NCBI GenBank assembly: GCA_016782355.1
Contig: JADHYP010000034.1
Location: 1 to 10,891 of the forward strand
Direction: 5' to 3'
DNA from: Candidatus Syntropharchaeum sp.
Lineage (GTDB): Archaea; Halobacteriota; Syntropharchaeia; Alkanophagales; Methanospirareceae
Length of the DNA: 10,891 nucleotides
In this document: piece after piece, positions 1 to 6,185 of the stretch
Layout of the letters: every line of letters begins with the position of its first letter
Numbering within the stretch: the first letter of the stretch is position 1
Position numbers and translations under genes: made by a program
Notes under the pieces: generated by a model
Databases searched by the model: none
Told to the model about the DNA's origin: nothing
Seen by the model: only the letters and a program-made list of their open reading frames with translations

Positions 1-139
1 TATAGACACAGATTAACGCAGATTGACACAGATGAAAAGATTAATGATGTTAAAAATACCCCCGCCTAATAAAAGGAAAAATCAGTGTAAATCAGTGTCT
101 TAAATAGAAGGGAGTTATACTTTATATACAATAAGAAAA
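1..139 (+). repeat. Terminal direct repeat, left copy; gene-free region with promoter
   Basis: This stretch is identical, base for base, to the last 139 bases of the window (offset 10752). It opens with three tandem 10-nt units of the form CRCAGATKRA (about 8-37) and later has two units of AATCAGTGT (80-98). The first 21-nt arm (4-24) and the arm at 80-100 form an imperfect inverted repeat with 17 of 21 positions matching, so bases 4-100 look like a small element with terminal inverted repeats. The right end carries a TATA box. A partial copy of the left arm occurs again at 6095-6109. I see no gene in 1-161. Confidence 0.95.
119..128 (+). promoter_or_regulatory. Archaeal TATA box for the TumE-like operon
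   Basis: The sequence ACTTTATATA lies about 34 nt before the ATG at 162, which puts the expected start of transcription near 148-152 and gives a very short leader. The same box with nearly the same flanks (followed by CA) is found before galU and before the DUF104 antitoxin gene. It lies inside the terminal repeat, so the copy at 10753-10891 carries it too. Confidence 0.75.
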
Positions 140-161
140 GCAAAAGGCAAAGGTGGTCGTG

Positions 162-479
162 ATGTCTACGGCAGTAAAAGATATAGCGCGCGAAATGCTT
201 GCGCTTGCACAGGAAATAACAAGGAAAAAGAATCCTGAAGGTGCCCTAGGGCAGGTTTTGAAGGGATACTTAGAGAGAAGAATTGAGGAATGCGAGGAAG
301 AAATCGCGAAATTCGAAAATAAATACGGTATGCCTTTCGAAGATTATAAAGAGATGTTAGGAGAAAAGTTCACTCTTTCTTATGAGCATGAAAAGGATTA
401 TATGAATTGGGAGGCATCTGTGATAGAATACGGATTCCTTAAGGGCGAAAAAAATAAGCTTGATTACTATGGATATTGA
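162..479 (+). CDS. Putative antitoxin of a TumE-like (DUF6516) pair
   Basis: This encodes a 105-residue charged, helical protein. I prefer the ATG at 162 over the in-frame GTG codons at 153 and 159, because AGGTGG at 151-156 is then a well-placed Shine-Dalgarno site. Residues about 30-65 are rich in Glu, Arg and Lys and look like a long amphipathic helix or coiled coil (RRIEECEEEIAKFENKYGM). There is no helix-turn-helix that I can recognise, unlike the TumA antitoxin known from bacteria. The gene overlaps the next one by 11 nt, which fits the antitoxin-first order of many type II pairs. The inferred role is to bind and neutralise the downstream protein; this rests mostly on context and on a general resemblance to small archaeal proteins next to DUF6516 genes. 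No catalytic motif is visible. Confidence 0.6.
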   Translation: MSTAVKDIAREMLALAQEITRKKNPEGALGQVLKGYLERRIEECEEEIAKFENKYGMPFEDYKEMLGEKFTLSYEHEKDYMNWEASVIEYGFLKGEKNKLDYYGY

Positions 480-870
480 AAATTTCGTTGAAAAAGTATC
501 TGAAGCAGTTAAAGGTTATGACTGGATAAAGAGGTTAGAAATCCATAGGAGAACGGAAATAAGGGTTTGGTTAAGGCTCTTCTTAAATGACGATTTTATC
601 GAAACATTTCATAATTCAGAAACTGCGGGCACCTCTTATGCGTATATTGAAGGAGGTGAAAGGGTCTTTGGAGCAAATAACATGAGGATAGGATGGCATT
701 TGCATCCCTATGGAAATGTAGCGAAACACGAACCAAGCCAGCCAATAACGATTGAAGATTTTCTCAAAAAGATGGAAGAAGAGCTTAATAAAAACCTTTC
801 TTTAAAACTTTTAAGAAAAGTTTTATCAAAACCGCTTCGCAGAAAGAAAGCTTTACCAAAGAAATATTAA
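469..870 (+). CDS. TumE-like toxin (DUF6516-type) with repeat-encoded tail
   Basis: This is a 133-residue protein. The core (about 1-107) has the pattern seen in DUF6516/TumE-type toxins: an Arg-rich strand, then FIETFHNSE, then a GWHLHP motif near 75-80, a second His near 87, and a closing PSQPITIEDFL segment. TumE proteins are proposed nucleases; activity here is inferred. The start is the ATG at 469, not the upstream TTG at 460, and it overlaps the antitoxin gene by 11 nt. Residues about 108-133 are not family-like. They are encoded by a palindromic repeat (790-867) that also supplies the stop codon, and similar residues (KNLSLK and KKALPKKY) appear inside the epimerases at 4001 and 5120. 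The tail was therefore probably added when the repeat inserted. An alternative is a conserved protein of unknown role. Confidence 0.6.
   Translation: MDIENFVEKVSEAVKGYDWIKRLEIHRRTEIRVWLRLFLNDDFIETFHNSETAGTSYAYIEGGERVFGANNMRIGWHLHPYGNVAKHEPSQPITIEDFLKKMEEELNKNLSLKLLRKVLSKPLRRKKALPKKY
790..867 (+). repeat. Palindromic element copy A (long form, in coding frame)
   Basis: This 78-nt element has nested palindromes. The outer arms are CTTTCTTT and AAAGAAAG, and an inner perfect inverted repeat is AAAACTTTT, loop AAG, AAAAGTTTT. It encodes the last residues of the TumE-like protein. The 42-nt forms at 4154 and 5270 equal this one minus an internal 36 nt, which is a whole number of codons. The galU TATA box follows directly, so the element sits between a stop codon and a promoter. 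Confidence 0.85.
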
Positions 871-879
871 CTTTATATA
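870..879 (+). promoter_or_regulatory. Archaeal TATA box for galU and downstream genes
   Basis: ACTTTATATA overlaps the TumE-like stop codon and lies 30 nt before the galU ATG, so transcription should start near 900 with a leader of roughly 10 nt. It follows palindromic element A directly. From here the genes to about 3983 overlap or nearly touch and probably form one transcript. Confidence 0.7.
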
Positions 880-908
880 CAAATGAAAAAGAGATACGGT
901 GTGAGGGA

Positions 909-1805
909 ATGATAACAAAAGCGGTAATACCTGCAGCGGGATTAGGAACGAGGTTTTTGCCCGTTACAAAATCAATGCCAAAGGAGATGTTGCCAATTAT
1001 AGATAAACCCCTCATTCAATTTGCCGTTGAAGAGGCAATTGCATCAGGAATTGAGGATATTATAATCATAACGGGGTGGGGTAAAAGGGCAATAGAGGAT
1101 TACTTTGATACTTCACCAGAACTTGAAAGTCATTTAGTTCAGAACAAAAAATACGAACTGTTGCAAGAAGTAAAGGATATTTCTTCTCTGGTTGATATTC
1201 ATTATATAAGACAGAAAGAGCCAAAAGGGCTTGGCGATGCGGTTTTAAAAGCCGAGAAACACGTTGGTAACGAGCCGTTTGCTGTTTTGTTAGGAGATGA
1301 CATAATAAAATGCGATAGCGATACTCCTTGTTGCATAAAACAATTGATGGATTTGTTTGAACAGTATTATTGGGATAAGCCGATAATCGCCGTTGAGAAG
1401 GTTCCAGAGGAGAAAATAAGCGACTATGGAATAATAAAAATAAAGGGTAAGGAAATAGATTTAGATTTTAGAAAATCCGTTTATCGTATTGAAGACATAA
1501 TAGAAAAACCTTCTTTGGAGGAAGCACCGTCAAACATAGGAACTGTTGGAAGGTATATTCTAACGCCAGAGATATTTGATTGCATTAAGGAAACGCCACC
1601 GGGAAAAGGGAATGAGATACAGCTTACGGATGCTATTAGACTGCTAATAGAGAAAGACAAAAAAGATGTTTACGCGTATAAATTCAGCGGGAAGAGATAC
1701 GATGCAGGCGATAAACTTGGGTATGTAAAAGCAATTGTAGATTTCGCTTTGGAGAGGGAGGATTTAAAAGATGATGTTAGAAGATATTTGGAGGAGTTAG
1801 TATGA
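909..1805 (+). CDS. galU: UTP-glucose-1-phosphate uridylyltransferase
   Basis: This enzyme makes UDP-glucose from UTP and glucose 1-phosphate in the cytoplasm and so feeds nucleotide-sugar synthesis for surface polysaccharide. The 298-residue length is normal for GalU. Visible motifs are the nucleotide-binding loop AAGLGTRFLPVTKSMPKEML (9-28), GLGDAV (107-112), LLGDD with the metal-binding Asp (127-131), EKP (199-201), GRYIL (214-218), the NEIQLTDAI segment (235-243) and YDAGDKLGY (264-272). The ATG at 909 has GAGG just upstream. The stop overlaps the next ATG as ATGA, so translation of the MNT gene is probably coupled. A decayed tail of a second galU lies at 2666-2790. The substrate dehydrogenase for its product may be the gene at 9865. 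Nothing is missing from the active site. Confidence 0.95.
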   Translation: MITKAVIPAAGLGTRFLPVTKSMPKEMLPIIDKPLIQFAVEEAIASGIEDIIIITGWGKRAIEDYFDTSPELESHLVQNKKYELLQEVKDISSLVDIHYIRQKEPKGLGDAVLKAEKHVGNEPFAVLLGDDIIKCDSDTPCCIKQLMDLFEQYYWDKPIIAVEKVPEEKISDYGIIKIKGKEIDLDFRKSVYRIEDIIEKPSLEEAPSNIGTVGRYILTPEIFDCIKETPPGKGNEIQLTDAIRLLIEKDKKDVYAYKFSGKRYDAGDKLGYVKAIVDFALEREDLKDDVRRYLEELV

Positions 1806-2191
1806 AAAGAGCATTAGTAACGGACAGCGAAGAGCAAATAAAGTTAATAGTGGACGAATTAAGGAGAGATGAAATTGAAGCGATATACGTATTCGGTTCT
1901 TATGCGAAAGGTAATGCAAAGCCTATTTCTGATATAGATATTTGCGTACTTACAAAAAGGAATATTCCAAAGCGTGTAAAAGAGGAAATATTGAGTAATT
2001 CATCCAGAAATATAGATATTTCCATATTCTGGGATCTCCCGCCAACGATAAGATTTAGGGTTTTAAAAGAAGGGAAGTTATTGTATAAAAGAGATGAAAT
2101 AGCGTTGCAAAGGGTTAAAGTAGCCACACTCAAATCTTATTTGGATATTCAACCGATGATTAAAAGGCATTGCATTCATATATTAAGTTAG
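1802..2191 (+). CDS. mntA: MNT-type nucleotidyltransferase antitoxin of an MNT/HepT pair
   Basis: This is a 129-residue minimal nucleotidyltransferase. The signature GSYAKGNAKPISDID (32-46) provides the Gly-Ser and the two metal-binding Asp (44, 46), and Asp72 in a NIDIS strand is the likely third. In studied MNT/HepT systems this protein adds AMP groups to a Tyr of HepT and so blocks the toxin. The gene overlaps galU by ATGA and is followed by hepT with a gap of 10 nt. Oddity: the first seven residues, MKRALVT, and the 10 nt upstream match the start of the epimerase gene at 4001 (about 27 of 30 nt), which suggests that this gene joined onto an epimerase start. The C-terminal segment after about residue 100 is less typical for the family. 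Confidence 0.85.
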   Translation: MKRALVTDSEEQIKLIVDELRRDEIEAIYVFGSYAKGNAKPISDIDICVLTKRNIPKRVKEEILSNSSRNIDISIFWDLPPTIRFRVLKEGKLLYKRDEIALQRVKVATLKSYLDIQPMIKRHCIHILS

Positions 2192-2201
2192 GTGAATGAA
2201 A

Positions 2202-2630
2202 ATGTATGACGTAGAAAGAATAGGAAAGATAATAAGCGATATTGAACGATACTTTAGAGATTTAGAATTAGAGGGATTAAACATAAAAAATGTAGAAGAC
2301 TTAGAGGATAGGAAAGATTTTTACGCTATCTCAATGGTTTTGTTCTCTATTCTCAACAGAGCCATAGACCTGGGAGATGAAATCGTGATGGCAAACAATC
2401 TGGGTATGCCATCCACCTACAAAGAGATTTTTAGATTATTAACCAGGAACGAGTACATCGGTAAAGATATAGGGGAAGAGTTATCTAACTTGGTGTTTTA
2501 CAGGAATTTGTTGTCTCACGAATACTACGATCTAACAGAAGAAGATGTTTTTGAAGTCTTCAAAAGGATAGACATTGTTAAAAAGTTTGTTGGGAGAATA
2601 AAGGAAATTCTTAGAGAGGGATCGCTATGA
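2202..2630 (+). CDS. hepT: HepT-family toxin (RX4HXY RNase)
   Basis: This is a 142-residue all-helical protein of the HepT (DUF86) family. The diagnostic motif is at 100-108: Arg101, Asn102, His106, Tyr108 (YRNLLSHEY). In characterised members the Arg and His make the RNase site and the Tyr is the residue modified by MNT. I prefer the ATG at 2202 to the one at 2196, because GGTGA at 2191-2195 is then spaced 6 nt away. The partner MNT gene is directly upstream. The stop overlaps the next small reading frame as ATGA. All key residues are present, so the toxin should be active. Confidence 0.85.
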   Translation: MYDVERIGKIISDIERYFRDLELEGLNIKNVEDLEDRKDFYAISMVLFSILNRAIDLGDEIVMANNLGMPSTYKEIFRLLTRNEYIGKDIGEELSNLVFYRNLLSHEYYDLTEEDVFEVFKRIDIVKKFVGRIKEILREGSL

Positions 2631-2818
2631 AGGTGTCAGGACAGGATGGGACGTATTTGCAATATTATAAATTCAGCGGGAGAAGAGATGATGCTGGGGA
2701 TAAGCGGGGGTATATTAAAGCGATTATAGATTCTGCTTTAGAAAGGGAAGATCTAAAAGGAGTAATTGAGAAATATCTACGAGAAATATGGAAAAGAGGA
2801 AAGGAGGGGATCACATGA
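2627..2818 (+). pseudogene. Remnant C-terminal fragment of a second galU
   Basis: This 63-codon reading frame matches the last 40 or so residues of GalU: KFSGRRDDAGDKRGY corresponds to KFSGKRYDAGDKLGY, followed by an equivalent of KAIVDFALEREDLK. The nucleotide-binding domain is absent, so it cannot be an enzyme. It differs from the intact galU at many positions, so it is not a fresh copy but the tail of a diverged paralogue. The first 13 residues are not clearly GalU. The frame is open and joined to both neighbours by ATGA overlaps (hepT before, the protease after), so it may still be translated and may only serve to couple translation of the protease. Confidence 0.75.
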
Positions 2819-3801
2819 GATATATTGTTGAAGTCGAAGAATTATCGACAGAGGTGTTGGAGAAACTGAAAAAGAATAGCAGAATAATACACATCTTCTC
2901 ATTAATTGATAACACGATAGCGCTTGAAACTGAGGATGTCGAGCGCATTAAAGAGTTACGGGGTGTAAAACGAGTTTATGAATCAGGTAAAGCAAAACTC
3001 ATGCTCAGCGATGCTCTGGATCTAATTGGTATTTTAGATGTGCATAACGGGGGATTTTATGGGGATGGTGTATGGATTGGAGTAATTGATTCCGGGATTG
3101 ACATATCGGATCCACTGGTCAGCGGTTCAATAGTTTTAGAGCGGGATTTTACTGAAGAAGGGATGTATGATCCAATTGGTCATGGGACAATCATGGCGAG
3201 GATTCTTAAGGTTGCAGCACCAAATATCTCGTTTATAAATGCGAAGGTGGTTGACCGAACAGGGGAAGCGGATGAGATAGACATTATGAGAGCTACCGAG
3301 TGGTGCGTAAATTCAGGGACGGACATAATGAACCTCAGTTTAGGTATCCCAAGAAAGTGTGATGGCTCCTGTCCATTATGTGAATTGGTAAATACTGCAT
3401 CGGAAAGAGCCATAATTGTTGCGGCTGCGGGGAACAATGGACCCGAAAAAGACAGCGTATCATGCCCTGCAAATTCTAAGTCTTGTATATGTGTTGGGTC
3501 TATGGAGAAGGATGGTACAGTGTCAAACTACAGCAGTAGAGGGTCACCAGATCATTTAAAACCTGATATTATTGCTCCTAGCTGTATTAGCTACGGAAAT
3601 TTCAAATTAGAGGGTACGTCTATTGCTACGCCATTTGTTTCTGCATCCGCAGCCCTGCTATTATCCGTGGATGGTTCCGATAAAAGGCGGACTATTGATG
3701 CTATTCTCGGCACTGCTGAAGATAAAGGATTTCCAAAATGGGTTCAAGGGCAGGGATTAATAAGACCGGATAAAGCACTGGAGGTGATGTTATGCGATTG
3801 A
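2815..3801 (+). CDS. Subtilisin-like serine protease (S8), cytoplasmic
   Basis: This is a 328-residue S8 protease. Residues 1-64 resemble an I9-type inhibitory prodomain (alternating strands and helices). The catalytic domain has Asp92 (IDSGID), His123 (GHGT), the oxyanion Asn207 (AAAGNNGP) and Ser269 (EGTSIATPF), so it should be active. There is no signal peptide or membrane segment, which suggests an intracellular protease. The start is the ATG at 2815, with GGAGGGG at 2803-2809 as the ribosome site; the longer in-frame start at 2788 would only add the Shine-Dalgarno region. Oddity: Cys182, Cys186 and Cys189 form a CX3CX2C cluster, with further Cys at 217, 224 and 226, which may bind metal or make disulfides. 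The next gene encodes a free homologue of the prodomain and overlaps by 10 nt. Target unknown. Confidence 0.9.
   Translation: MRYIVEVEELSTEVLEKLKKNSRIIHIFSLIDNTIALETEDVERIKELRGVKRVYESGKAKLMLSDALDLIGILDVHNGGFYGDGVWIGVIDSGIDISDPLVSGSIVLERDFTEEGMYDPIGHGTIMARILKVAAPNISFINAKVVDRTGEADEIDIMRATEWCVNSGTDIMNLSLGIPRKCDGSCPLCELVNTASERAIIVAAAGNNGPEKDSVSCPANSKSCICVGSMEKDGTVSNYSSRGSPDHLKPDIIAPSCISYGNFKLEGTSIATPFVSASAALLLSVDGSDKRRTIDAILGTAEDKGFPKWVQGQGLIRPDKALEVMLCD
3780..3788 (+). promoter_or_regulatory. Perfect Shine-Dalgarno site for the free prodomain gene
   Basis: GGAGGTGAT is a full match to the archaeal anti-Shine-Dalgarno sequence. It sits in the last codons of the protease gene, 3 nt before the ATG at 3792. 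It is the strongest ribosome site in the window and suggests that the small protein is made in good supply relative to the protease. Confidence 0.7.
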
Positions 3802-3983
3802 TAGTGCGCATTAAGGAGAAGAGCGTAGTAAAGGAACTGAGAAGCTTGGGCAAAGTACTGTATGTTTCGGATTTGACGAATATTGTGGGAATTGATACCA
3901 AAGTTGAGGATGCAGCAAAAATAAAAAAGATAGAAGGTGTTATTGATGTGAGGGAAAGTTCAAAAGGCGTTATCGCTGTATAG
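3792..3983 (+). CDS. Free I9-like prodomain homologue, putative protease inhibitor
   Basis: This is a 63-residue protein that aligns end to end with residues 1-64 of the protease encoded just upstream: both begin MR-IV, share a central S...N.I.E/D-VED pattern, and end with an IK..GV..V.ES.K stretch. The I9 fold of subtilisin prodomains both guides folding and inhibits the mature enzyme, so the inferred job is to inhibit, chaperone or tune the protease in trans. The genes overlap by 10 nt and this one has a perfect Shine-Dalgarno site. No catalytic residues. The pair may act as a protease/immunity or toxin/antitoxin-like unit. The similarity is visible by eye; the inhibitory function is inference. 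Confidence 0.7.
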   Translation: MRLIVRIKEKSVVKELRSLGKVLYVSDLTNIVGIDTKVEDAAKIKKIEGVIDVRESSKGVIAV

Positions 3984-4000
3984 TTATCGAAGGAGTTAAT

Positions 4001-4399
4001 ATGAAAAGAGCACTGGTAACCGGTTGTGCGGGCTTCATAGGAAGCCATTTAGTGGATAAGTTGTTAGAGCAGGCATACGAAGTAGTAGGAATAGACTGTT
4101 TCACAGATTATTACTCAAAAGAGACCAAAGAAGAGAATATATCAAATGCTTTGAAAAACCTTTCTTTAAAAAAGAAAGCTTTACCAAAGAAATATCATAA
4201 AAACGCTAAGTTTGAGCTAATCGAAGAAGACATTATGAACATGGATAATTTCCCTGAAGTAGACTATGTGTTCCATTTAGCGGCACAAGCAGGTGTCAGG
4301 GCTTCATGGGGCAAGAGTTTTGAGATATATACGAAGAATAATATAGAAGCAACGCAAAAACTATTGGAACTCTGCAAAGATTCAAATATTAATATATAA
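4001..4399 (+). pseudogene. Epimerase copy 1, N-terminal fragment
   Basis: This 132-codon frame matches the N-terminal NAD-binding part of the intact epimerase at 8362: TGCAGFIGSH glycine motif (7-16), acidic residue Asp32, and HLAAQAG (92-98). It stops after the helix ending LLELCKDSNI, before the SSSSVYG strand and the YxxxK catalytic pair, so it cannot work alone. The break is near 4388, where an AT-rich promoter for the next module begins. Residues about 53-67 are an extra 15-residue insert made by palindromic element B. It has a good AGGAG ribosome site and starts 17 nt after the prodomain gene, so the stub may be translated. It is nearly identical to copy 2 over its whole length. Confidence 0.85.
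4154..4195 (+). repeat. Palindromic element copy B (42 nt, inside epimerase copy 1)
   Basis: This is identical to copy C at 5270-5311 and equals copy A without its internal 36 nt. CTTTCTTT and AAAGAAAG form a hairpin with a loop of a few A. It is read as KNLSLK then KKALPKKY, the same frame as in the TumE-like gene. The intact epimerase at 8362 lacks it, with a net difference of 15 codons. Confidence 0.85.
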
Positions 4400-4403
4400 A
4401 TGG

Positions 4404-4416
4404 AGATATTTATATT
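4404..4416 (+). promoter_or_regulatory. TATA-like promoter for the aspartic protease pair
   Basis: An AT-rich box reading ATATTTATATTA lies about 46-57 nt before the ATG at 4462, right after the end of the epimerase fragment. A second candidate, ATTAATATATAAA, lies at 4388-4400. The distance is longer than at the other promoters, so the assignment is moderate. Confidence 0.4.
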
Positions 4417-4461
4417 ACGGGAATGACGTGATAAAGAATATTAATTAAGAGTGAAAATAAA

Positions 4462-4758
4462 ATGCGTGAAGGAGCGGGGGAAGCATTAAAAAGGTTGAAA
4501 TCAAAAGCCAGATATACAACGAAAGAGCTATGCTCTAAAGGCGAGAAGATATATGGTGAGATAAAAGAGAAGTTAGAGCCAACATTAAACAATAAATTCG
4601 TGGCGATAGAAGTAGATAGTGGCGATTACTTCATAGGTAATGACGCTATAGAGGCTGCGGATAAAGCAAGAGAAAGATACCCCGGTTCTGTCTTTTTCTT
4701 GGTTAGGATCGGGCATCCTGCTGCTTTTAGAACGAAGAGAGGAATCAGGGTGTTATGA
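4462..4758 (+). CDS. Companion protein of a clan AA aspartic protease
   Basis: This is a 98-residue protein. The first 40 or so residues are basic and helical; the rest, from KFVAIEVDSGDYFIGNDAIE on, has a small alpha/beta pattern ending with FFLVRIGHPAAF. I recognise this second half as the type commonly encoded next to retropepsin-like proteases in archaea and cyanobacteria, where the role is not established. The next gene starts inside its stop codon (ATGA), so the two are translationally coupled. GAGTGA at 4450-4455 is a plausible ribosome site. It could be a regulator, substrate or inhibitor of the protease. Family recognition is from memory. Confidence 0.6.
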   Translation: MREGAGEALKRLKSKARYTTKELCSKGEKIYGEIKEKLEPTLNNKFVAIEVDSGDYFIGNDAIEAADKARERYPGSVFFLVRIGHPAAFRTKRGIRVL

Positions 4759-5123
4759 TCGAAGGGTTCGTTAATGAAGACTTGGAACCTGTGATAGAAA
4801 TAGAATTGATTTTCGAAGACAGGGCGGAAAGAACTTTTGCGATAATTGATACGGGTTTTAATGGGTACTTATGTTTGGCAGAGAATTTTATCGATAAAAT
4901 GGATTTGAGTTACATCGGCACGGATTTTTTTGAACTCGGTAATGGTGAGATAGTAGAAAATGATGTCTTTTCTGGAAGGATAATATTTGATAAAATGGAA
5001 CGCAATGTACTTGTAACCTTATCTACTTCCTCAGATGTGCTAATAGGAACTTCTTTGCTGAAGGCAAAAACTCTGTTCATTGACTTCATTGATCGACGGG
5101 TTGAAGTGAGAGACAAGGAATGA
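4755..5123 (+). CDS. Retropepsin-like (clan AA) aspartic protease
   Basis: This is a 122-residue single-domain aspartic protease. The catalytic motif is Asp32-Thr33-Gly34 in FAIIDTGFNGYL, and the later hydrophobic-hydrophobic-Gly strand is VLIGTSLL (94-101), followed by LFIDF. At this size the enzyme should work as a homodimer, as retropepsins do. It has no signal peptide or membrane segment. It is coupled to the upstream companion gene and, by another ATGA overlap, to epimerase copy 2 downstream. Substrate unknown. It might process or destroy its companion, but nothing in the sequence proves it. Confidence 0.8.
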   Translation: MIEGFVNEDLEPVIEIELIFEDRAERTFAIIDTGFNGYLCLAENFIDKMDLSYIGTDFFELGNGEIVENDVFSGRIIFDKMERNVLVTLSTSSDVLIGTSLLKAKTLFIDFIDRRVEVRDKE

Positions 5124-6106
5124 AAGCATTAGTAACCGGCTGTGCGGGCTTCATAGGGAGCCATTTGGTGGATAAGTTGTTAGAGAAGGCATACGAAGTA
5201 GTAGGAATAGACTGTTTCACAGATTATTACTCAAAAGAGATAAAAGAAGAGAATATATCAAATGCTCTTAAAAACCTTTCTTTAAAAAAGAAAGCTTTAC
5301 CAAAGAAATATCATAAAAACGCTAAGTTTGAGCTAATTGAAGAAGACATTATGAACATGGATAATTTCCCTGAAGTAGATTATGTATTCCATTTAGCGGC
5401 ACAAGCAGGTGTAAGGGCTTCATGGGGCAAGAGTTTTGAGATATACACGAAGAATAATATAGAAGCAACGCAAAAATTATTGGAATTCTATAAAGATAGA
5501 AAAATCAAAAAATTCGTTTACGCTTCTTCATCTTCTGTTTATGGCGATGCAGAACTGCCAATGCGAGAAAATAGTTTGTTAAAGCCCGTTTCTCCGTATG
5601 GTGTTACAAAGTTAGCGGGAGAGAACTTGTGTTATTTATACTGGAAGAATTATGGAGTTCCAACGGTTTCTTTAAGGTATTTCACCGTTTACGGACCAAG
5701 GTAAAGACCAGATATGGGGATTCATAAGTTTGTAAAGGCGATTTTGAATGGAGATGAAATAACAGTTTTCGGTGATGGGACACAGACGAGGGATTTCACT
5801 TTTGTTGATGATGTTGTAGAAGCGAATATATTGGCTGCGGAATGCGATAGCGTAGGGAAGAACTTCAACATAGGCGGCGGAAGTAGAATAAGTGTTGATG
5901 CACTAATTAAAGAAATAGAAAAGCTCGTTGGAAAGAAAGCTAAAATCAAATACATTGGAAAACAGAAAGGCGATGTCCGGGATACACGGGCGGATGTGAG
6001 TGAAGCAAAGAAGGAATTGGGATGGATGCCTATGATAAACATTTATAAGGGCTTGGAAAGATATATAAAATGGTACAAGAAAAAACAAATTGTTGACACA
6101 GATTAA
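5120..6106 (+). pseudogene. Epimerase copy 2, split by an in-frame TAA
   Basis: This is a full-length NAD-dependent epimerase/dehydratase frame of the extended SDR family, interrupted at codon 195 (TAA at 5702-5704), where the intact copy has Gln180 (CAG). Reading through, the frame continues unbroken from RPDMGIHKF to the end at 6106. The N-terminal piece (194 residues) keeps the TGCAGFIGSH motif, SSSSVYG and Tyr160/Lys164 of YxxxK. The C-terminal piece (130 residues from ATG 5714) carries the substrate-binding half. It holds the 15-residue repeat insert at about 52-66. The last residues, IVDTD, come from the repeat at 6095. Possibilities are a pseudogene, a sequencing error or a split enzyme made as two chains. 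There is only a weak ribosome site before 5714. Confidence 0.8.
5270..5311 (+). repeat. Palindromic element copy C (42 nt, inside epimerase copy 2)
   Basis: This is identical in sequence and position within the gene to copy B, so both epimerases probably inherited a single insertion before the gene was duplicated, or exchanged it by gene conversion. Confidence 0.85.
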
Positions 6107-6170
6107 CGCTTGTGGGCTCTGCCCACATTCCCGCAAGCCCTGAAAGGGCTTAATTAACACAGATGATAAA
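6095..6170 (+). repeat. Broken copy of the terminal repeat with GC-rich double hairpin
   Basis: GACACAGATTAACGC (6095-6109) matches the left arm of the terminal repeat, and ACACAGATGA (6157-6166) matches its third unit. The 6 nt that should separate them are replaced by about 46 nt of GC-rich DNA. This holds two stems: GTGGGC, loop TCT, GCCCAC (6112-6126) and AAGCCC, loop TGAAA, GGGCTT (6135-6151). GCTTG at 6108-6112 can also pair with CAAGC at 6134-6138. It contains the stop codon of epimerase copy 2. It could act as a transcript-end structure, but no T-run follows. Confidence 0.7.
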
Positions 6171-6172
6171 AA

Positions 6173-6182
6173 ACTTTATATA
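6173..6182 (+). promoter_or_regulatory. TATA box, first of a tandem pair before the DUF104/PIN operon
   Basis: ACTTTATATA followed by CA is the same box as at 119 and 870. It lies about 70 nt before the ATG at 6244, so any transcript from it would have a leader of about 40 nt holding the half copy of the palindromic element. Confidence 0.55.
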
Positions 6183-6185
6183 CAA

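Noticed and set aside
8..100. CRISPR-like short repeats
   Set aside because: The units are 9-10 nt, directly adjacent and degenerate, with no spacers of regular length and no cas genes.
785..1015. Antisense and alternative-frame open frames, such as those at 785-1015, 3180-3437, 5722-6042 and 6648-7160 on the minus strand
   Set aside because: They lie fully across well-supported genes, have no ribosome site or family motif, and arise from the codon bias of the sense strand.
5702..5704. Recoded stop codon or programmed readthrough in epimerase copy 2
   Set aside because: The codon is TAA. Pyrrolysine recoding in archaea uses TAG, no recoding signal is visible, and other copies are broken too, so decay is simpler.
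6112..6151. Rho-independent terminator
   Set aside because: Two stems exist but no run of T follows, and archaea do not depend on such hairpins for termination.
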